From assembly GCA_965371785.1 (NCBI GenBank), contig CBDUZS010000077.1, positions 1 through 10,990 of the forward strand: a stretch of DNA of 10,990 bases, read 5' to 3'. Positions 7,439 through 10,990 of this stretch are shown piece by piece. The position numbers and the translations under genes were made by a program. This DNA is from CBDUZS01 sp965371785 (GTDB lineage Bacteria > Fermentibacterota > Fermentibacteria > Fermentibacterales > JCC-6). The first letter of the stretch is position 1. Every line of letters begins with the position of its first letter. Under the pieces are notes generated by a model. It saw only the letters and a list, made by a program, of their open reading frames with translations, had not been told where the DNA came from and searched no databases.

Positions 7439-8431
7439 TTATCGCTCTACGTCGATTATCCCCTGAGGGCCGTCTCCGGCCGTGAGCGGGTTCAGAAGGA
7501 CCTGGGACTGCCAGAGTGCCCGATGGACCATGTCGCCGCCGAAATCGGTCATGTAGAGGGTGTCCCCGCTGACGGCAAGGCCTCCCAGGGTAATCGATGA
7601 ATCCGGTACCCAGGTCGAGAGAAGTGTTCCGGATTCGCTGTAGAAGAAAATCGAATATCCCCAGCCGTCACAGCAGGCAAAAGAACTGCCCACTCTGACG
7701 GGTGAAATCGGGCTGCCCCCGGTCTGCACCTGTGCCGAGATCGTCGCGGTAACCGGATCGATTATGGAAACAACACCAGGATCGGTATACGTCGAAGAGA
7801 CGGCATGTATCATCCCCGTCTCAGGGAAGTACCTGAGCCATGTCGTGTTCACTCCAGTGTCAATCCAGCCGAGTTGATTCAATGTTACGGCATCCAGAAC
7901 CGTGACTCCGCCGGGTGATGATCCATCAGGCCAGTTGGCATGGCTCACGAAAACGGCTCCTGCGGCAACCGCCATCCCGCTGGGATTGGCGGGCACGTCC
8001 ACCGCCCCGCCAAGCGTCCAGTCTTCTGTGGATACTGTAACGATCTGGTCATCTTGCAGCAGGCTAACCCAGATGTTGTCGTAGCCGTAAGCCATGGCCC
8101 AGGGATTGCTGCCCCCCGGAAAGGTGATTTCGTGCAGGAGCGATCCCGATACGGCGATATCGACGACCTGGAGAGTTGAGGAACTGGAGTTCACCACTGC
8201 CAGCCTGTCCGAGCCAAGGTAGAGAAGATCGTTTGGAACGTTGCCGGTAACGTAGGCCGTTGACACAAGGGAATCACTGCCAGGGTAGTAGAGATCGATC
8301 GTATTCGCAAACCCGTTGAACCAGGCTATCACCGTTCCGTCGGGATTGGGCTGCGGGCTCGGGCCGGTCGTGTCGTCACACGCAGTATTCAGCAATGCTG
8401 CTGCGGCAATTGCTAGGATAATTCTCTTCAA
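7439..8431 (-). CDS. Seven-bladed beta-propeller lipoprotein, BtuG-like candidate
   Basis: A 330-residue predicted lipoprotein. The MKR basic start and alanine/leucine core lead to Cys18 in LLNTAC (a loose lipobox), then a proline-rich linker. The rest divides by eye into seven blades of about 40-47 residues, with YVTN-like ends such as NTIDLYY, STLQVVDI, DQIVTVST, GGVTVLDA and GVVSIIDP. The start is TTG, overlapping the receptor stop as TTGA, with GGAGG seven bases upstream. It is thus translationally coupled to a BtuB-like receptor behind a cobalamin riboswitch. BtuG of Bacteroides is a seven-bladed surface lipoprotein that captures B12 for BtuB; the fold, anchoring and context all match, so a B12-capturing role is the favoured inference. 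Sequence homology to BtuG itself was not tested. A generic YncE-like propeller is the alternative. Confidence 0.8.
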   Translation of the reverse strand: MKRIILAIAAAALLNTACDDTTGPSPQPNPDGTVIAWFNGFANTIDLYYPGSDSLVSTAYVTGNVPNDLLYLGSDRLAVVNSSSSTLQVVDIAVSGSLLHEITFPGGSNPWAMAYGYDNIWVSLLQDDQIVTVSTEDWTLGGAVDVPANPSGMAVAAGAVFVSHANWPDGSSPGGVTVLDAVTLNQLGWIDTGVNTTWLRYFPETGMIHAVSSTYTDPGVVSIIDPVTATISAQVQTGGSPISPVRVGSSFACCDGWGYSIFFYSESGTLLSTWVPDSSITLGGLAVSGDTLYMTDFGGDMVHRALWQSQVLLNPLTAGDGPQGIIDVER

Positions 8432-10449
8432 TGCTGCTCCTCCATCCAGTTGACGTGTACACCAATTGTCCGCGGAATACCTCTGTATCCGCTGGTTTCC
8501 TCGTAATCTTCATCGAGAAGGTTCGTAACGGTCACCGCAAGCGACACCCCGGCAAGCCATGGAATATCCACCGAAACGGAACTCGAGAGTACCCAATATG
8601 ATGGCAGGGCTGCCGTCTGACTGCTGTTCGTGAACCGGAGACCCGAGCCGAACGCGCTGATGGAAAGGTCGACCATCCGCGCGAAGCAGTAGACCTTTCC
8701 ATCCGCTCCCCAGGTGTACTCAGGTCTGTACGGCAGCCTGAGCCCGTAGTTCACCGACCCATCGGTGAGGTCTGTGGCATCGAGCCAGGTGAAGTTCCCT
8801 GACAGCTCCATGCTGCTCAGGTCCACGTGAACGGATGTCTCCAGACCTGCTCTTCTGGCTCTGGAGATGTTTTCGGGGCTCCAGATACCCCCCGTACCGG
8901 GCAGCCAGATGATCAGATCATCGGTCAGAGCGAGAAAGACCGTAGATGTGGCATCCAGCAGATCGAACGCCCTCAGTGTCAGGCCTGCCTCAGCCTCCCA
9001 GGATGTTTCGGGTTCGAGCTCGGGATTCCCCTCCGCAAAGGCATCGGCAGGCCAGTAGAGATCGTTGAACGTCGGATTGTGAAAACTCCTTGCGCCGGAT
9101 ACCCAACACGCGAGAGAAGGTTCAAAGATCGGGATTCCCAGGGAGACCCTTGCTCCCGGTGAGGTTCCGGAGGGGCCGAACTCTCCCAGGCATGCGGCGG
9201 ACAGGGAGAAAGGACCGATGTATCCAGAATATTCCGCTGCTCCTTCGGCTTTGGTCCTGTCGCGGCTGCCGAGTGCATTGCTCTCGAGCCATTCGAACGT
9301 CATGGCTCCCCTGACCAGCAGACTGCCCCCGGGCAAGGGCATCCGAAAACCCGAACCAAGGTCTGCAGACCCGTCCCGGTGTCTGTCGTCGAAGGGTACG
9401 GGTAGGGTACTCCTGTACGTAAGGTTTCCCAGCCTCAGACCGACATCGTGAAAGAACCGGCCGTTCTGAACTCTGGACCAGGCATCCAGGCTGGTCTGAC
9501 TCCTCACACCGTCGGTCGGGAGTGTCCAATCGGGACTCTCCGCTTCCCCGTCGGAGTGCGAACCTAGAATGCCGTACCTGAAACCGCCGGCGGAGCCGGA
9601 CAGAATTGTGGATACGGAATAACCGGTGCTTCCCCCCGCTCCGACAAGGCGTCTGAGACTGATGCCAAATCTCGTTCCTGCCAGCGGGAAGCGGCAGACC
9701 GCCCTTGCTCCTCCCCTGTCGTCACCGCCAAGCGAAACGAATGAAGGCATATCGGAAGATTCGGGGCGAAAAGCGACTATTCCGGCAAGACCTCCCCCGA
9801 TGTAGGCTGAGCTTCCCCCCCGTCCGAGCTCGAGGCCGCCGAATATCGCGGGATCGAGAAGTCCACCGGGACTTCCATCCCGGGCCGAGTCGATCCTGTG
9901 GCCGTCTACGAACCAGGATACCTGGCCCGGTTCGCCCCCCCTTATCGATACTGAGAGCACGGGCATCGCGCCGCCGTACTCCCTTACGGATACTCCCGCG
10001 GATTTGCCGACGAGGGACCTCATTCCGGAAAGTGAGATATCCTCCAGATCATCGGTTCCCAGAAAGACTGTCGAGGGTATCTGCCCCGCTGCGGATCTCC
10101 TCTCAGCAACGACTGAGATAACCACACCGGAAGGTACGGGAACTGTCTCGAGATGAACGTTTTCTCCGGACCGGGGGGCAGTTCCCTGCCAGGTTGCGAA
10201 ACCGATACAGCGTATCGCAATAGAGTCTCCTGATATGTCTTCGGCGGCTGCAAAGACGCCGTCCTGATCGGTGGCGCCGAGAAGGCTGCCTTCGGCATTC
10301 TCCACCCGAACGCCTGCAATGGGTGAGCCGGACGTGTCGGTCACGCTCAGAGTGTACGAACCCGTCTGAAGGATGGCCAGGAGAATGGGCAGTATCACAA
10401 AAACCTCCACGGTGAAACAAGAAAGTTTCCGGCGTGGAGGCAGAGGCAC
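8428..10449 (-). CDS. btuB: BtuB-like TonB-dependent cobalamin receptor
   Basis: An outer-membrane TonB-dependent receptor of about 673 residues, predicted to import cobalamins. In order: a signal peptide (basic PPRRK, then a hydrophobic core near 18-29), a carboxypeptidase-regulatory-like domain (about 33-105), a possible TonB box (about 109-117), a plug (about 120-232, with SIRGGEPGQVSWFVDGHRID and GGGLAGIVAF) and a beta barrel to the C-terminus, including the TNLLDEDYEE strand typical of the family's end. Substrate is inferred from the upstream cobalamin riboswitch and the plug's resemblance to BtuB. The start is ambiguous. TTG at 10452 is poorly spaced from its Shine-Dalgarno; GTG at 10449 has GGGAG six bases upstream; GTG at 10398 has a better GGAGG but gives a signal peptide without basic residues. 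The stop overlaps the propeller lipoprotein gene. No BtuCDF genes lie in the window. Confidence 0.88.
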   Translation of the reverse strand: MPLPPRRKLSCFTVEVFVILPILLAILQTGSYTLSVTDTSGSPIAGVRVENAEGSLLGATDQDGVFAAAEDISGDSIAIRCIGFATWQGTAPRSGENVHLETVPVPSGVVISVVAERRSAAGQIPSTVFLGTDDLEDISLSGMRSLVGKSAGVSVREYGGAMPVLSVSIRGGEPGQVSWFVDGHRIDSARDGSPGGLLDPAIFGGLELGRGGSSAYIGGGLAGIVAFRPESSDMPSFVSLGGDDRGGARAVCRFPLAGTRFGISLRRLVGAGGSTGYSVSTILSGSAGGFRYGILGSHSDGEAESPDWTLPTDGVRSQTSLDAWSRVQNGRFFHDVGLRLGNLTYRSTLPVPFDDRHRDGSADLGSGFRMPLPGGSLLVRGAMTFEWLESNALGSRDRTKAEGAAEYSGYIGPFSLSAACLGEFGPSGTSPGARVSLGIPIFEPSLACWVSGARSFHNPTFNDLYWPADAFAEGNPELEPETSWEAEAGLTLRAFDLLDATSTVFLALTDDLIIWLPGTGGIWSPENISRARRAGLETSVHVDLSSMELSGNFTWLDATDLTDGSVNYGLRLPYRPEYTWGADGKVYCFARMVDLSISAFGSGLRFTNSSQTAALPSYWVLSSSVSVDIPWLAGVSLAVTVTNLLDEDYEETSGYRGIPRTIGVHVNWMEEQH

Positions 10450-10481
10450 CAAAAGCTCCCTGATGCGGAGAACCTGTGCCT
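10444..10481 (-). promoter_or_regulatory. Possible riboswitch expression-platform hairpin
   Basis: Between the aptamer and the receptor gene, AGGCAC (10476-10481 on the minus strand) can pair with GTGCCT (10444-10449), forming a 6-bp stem around a 26-base loop. The loop contains the GGGAG Shine-Dalgarno, and the GTG at 10449 lies in the stem. Sequestering the start would fit translational control by cobalamin. No poly-U terminator is seen here. This is inference from base pairing alone. Confidence 0.35.
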
Positions 10482-10485
10482 GAAG

Positions 10486-10636
10486 CCGCGACGCAGTATC
10501 CTGACTTCCGGATCGTCCCTTGCCCCGGCCTTCCCATCCCCCGAAGGGAACAGTGGCCTTGAAGGGGGCTCAGTCCCCGGTCACAGTGGCGCCACCGTGA
10601 CGGATTCACACCGTCTTCCTGCACCCACGCGACTGG
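10486..10636 (-). ncRNA. Cobalamin riboswitch aptamer
   Basis: On the minus strand the leader carries the conserved cobalamin-aptamer core: GGTGTGAATCC (10602-10612), GCGCCACTGTGACCGG around the B12 box GCCACTGT (10583-10590), then a P5-type stem GGGG/CCCC, a peripheral stem GGCC...GGCC, and the 3' element GGAAGTCAGGATACTGC (10493-10509). The order and spacing match the riboswitch family that binds adenosylcobalamin or related cobalamins and turns expression off when B12 is plentiful. It precedes the BtuB-like receptor and propeller lipoprotein genes, which it should control together. The outer ends are approximate, since the P1 closing stem was not resolved with certainty. Confidence 0.92.
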
Positions 10637-10641
10637 TGGCA

Positions 10642-10669
10642 AAGATAATCAGCCGAAATTGGAGGTCAA
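10642..10669 (-). promoter_or_regulatory. Sigma70-like promoter of the B12 uptake operon
   Basis: On the minus strand TTGACC (10664-10669, five of six consensus bases) and TATCTT (10642-10647, four of six) are 16 bases apart. The predicted transcript would begin near 10635, exactly where the riboswitch leader starts. That agreement is the main support. Confidence 0.5.
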
Positions 10670-10685
10670 TGATGAGAATGGAGAG

Positions 10686-10990
10686 TTACTTCCAGAAATC
10701 CCTTTCCACAGTGCTTCCGGATGCCATCGCAAGAGCCTGTGAAATCGAGTGATCCATGTTGTTGTACCAGAATGAACCACACCTGCCCATGAGAACCAGA
10801 CCTGCGGGAAGGGACAGGGAGCGAAGTTTCTCTCTGTAGTCCAGGCCGTAAAGAGGGTACGTCTCCCTCACCCTTCTGAAGTCGACGAAGAGAACATCTC
10901 CCGGAACGATTGCCCGCAACTTTACGAGATCGCGAACAACGGTATCTGTCAGAATCGAAGGATCCGTCCAGTCCGGATCGTAGCTGCTGC
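10686..10990 (-). CDS. FAD-dependent amine-oxidase/UDP-galactopyranose-mutase-like enzyme, C-terminus only
   Basis: The reading frame is open to the right-hand edge, so only the last 100 residues are visible. They contain VRETYPLYGLDYREKL followed by LVLMGRCGSFWYNNMDHSISQAL. This is the C-terminal FAD-contact pattern (a GR near the flavin, then aromatic-NNMDHS) of amine-oxidase-like flavoproteins found in surface-polysaccharide gene sets, often annotated as protoporphyrinogen-oxidase-like or UDP-galactopyranose-mutase-like. The N-terminal Rossmann GxGxxG lies outside the window, so the exact reaction is undecided. The stop codon lies 17 bases before the -35 element of the riboswitch promoter, so this gene belongs to a separate transcription unit. 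The nearby PHP-GT4 glycosyltransferase could share a glycan pathway with it, which is speculative. Confidence 0.75.
   Translation of the reverse strand, partial: SSYDPDWTDPSILTDTVVRDLVKLRAIVPGDVLFVDFRRVRETYPLYGLDYREKLRSLSLPAGLVLMGRCGSFWYNNMDHSISQALAMASGSTVERDFWK

Overview
The window looks like bacterial chromosome with moderate GC. It has an outer membrane: there is a TonB-dependent receptor and two predicted lipoproteins. The receptor carries a carboxypeptidase-regulatory-like N-terminal domain and is paired with a surface-type beta-propeller lipoprotein. Together with a GRGPGE-type six-bladed propeller lipoprotein, this points to the FCB superphylum or a candidate phylum near it (Fermentibacterota-like would fit). 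That placement is inference with low confidence; nothing here fixes the taxon.

Layout. On the plus strand, the 3' part of a tRNA-Pro(UGG) is followed at once by a two-gene unit: a VTT/DedA-type membrane protein and a radical SAM protein with a twitch-type C-terminal cysteine set. Everything else lies on the minus strand. Read in the direction of transcription (right to left), it is: the C-terminus of an FAD-dependent amine-oxidase-like or UDP-galactopyranose-mutase-like enzyme (cut by the window edge); a sigma70-like promoter and cobalamin riboswitch; a BtuB-like TonB-dependent receptor; a seven-bladed propeller lipoprotein that overlaps it; a strong hairpin; a fused PHP-domain/GT4 glycosyltransferase; a two-helix potassium channel with a C-terminal RCK (TrkA) domain; a separate soluble RCK protein; and a propeller lipoprotein of unknown role.

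How the genes fit together. The riboswitch, receptor and overlapping propeller form a B12-responsive outer-membrane uptake unit. Its architecture recalls the BtuB-BtuG pair of Bacteroides, and this is the best lead in the window. The PHP-GT4, channel and soluble RCK genes overlap by 4 and 8 bases, so they are almost certainly one operon. The two RCK proteins could form one gating ring. The channel has a non-canonical selectivity filter (TIGYD instead of TVGYG), and the PHP domain has lost one usual metal-ligand histidine. The VTT and radical SAM genes are separated by 6 bases and probably work together, on an unknown product.

Start codons matter here. Strong Shine-Dalgarno sequences support TTG or GTG starts for several genes, and for both the first lipoprotein and the soluble RCK they favour an internal ATG. 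No stretch over 300 bases lacks a gene or RNA element. No CRISPR array, insertion sequence or phage gene was seen.
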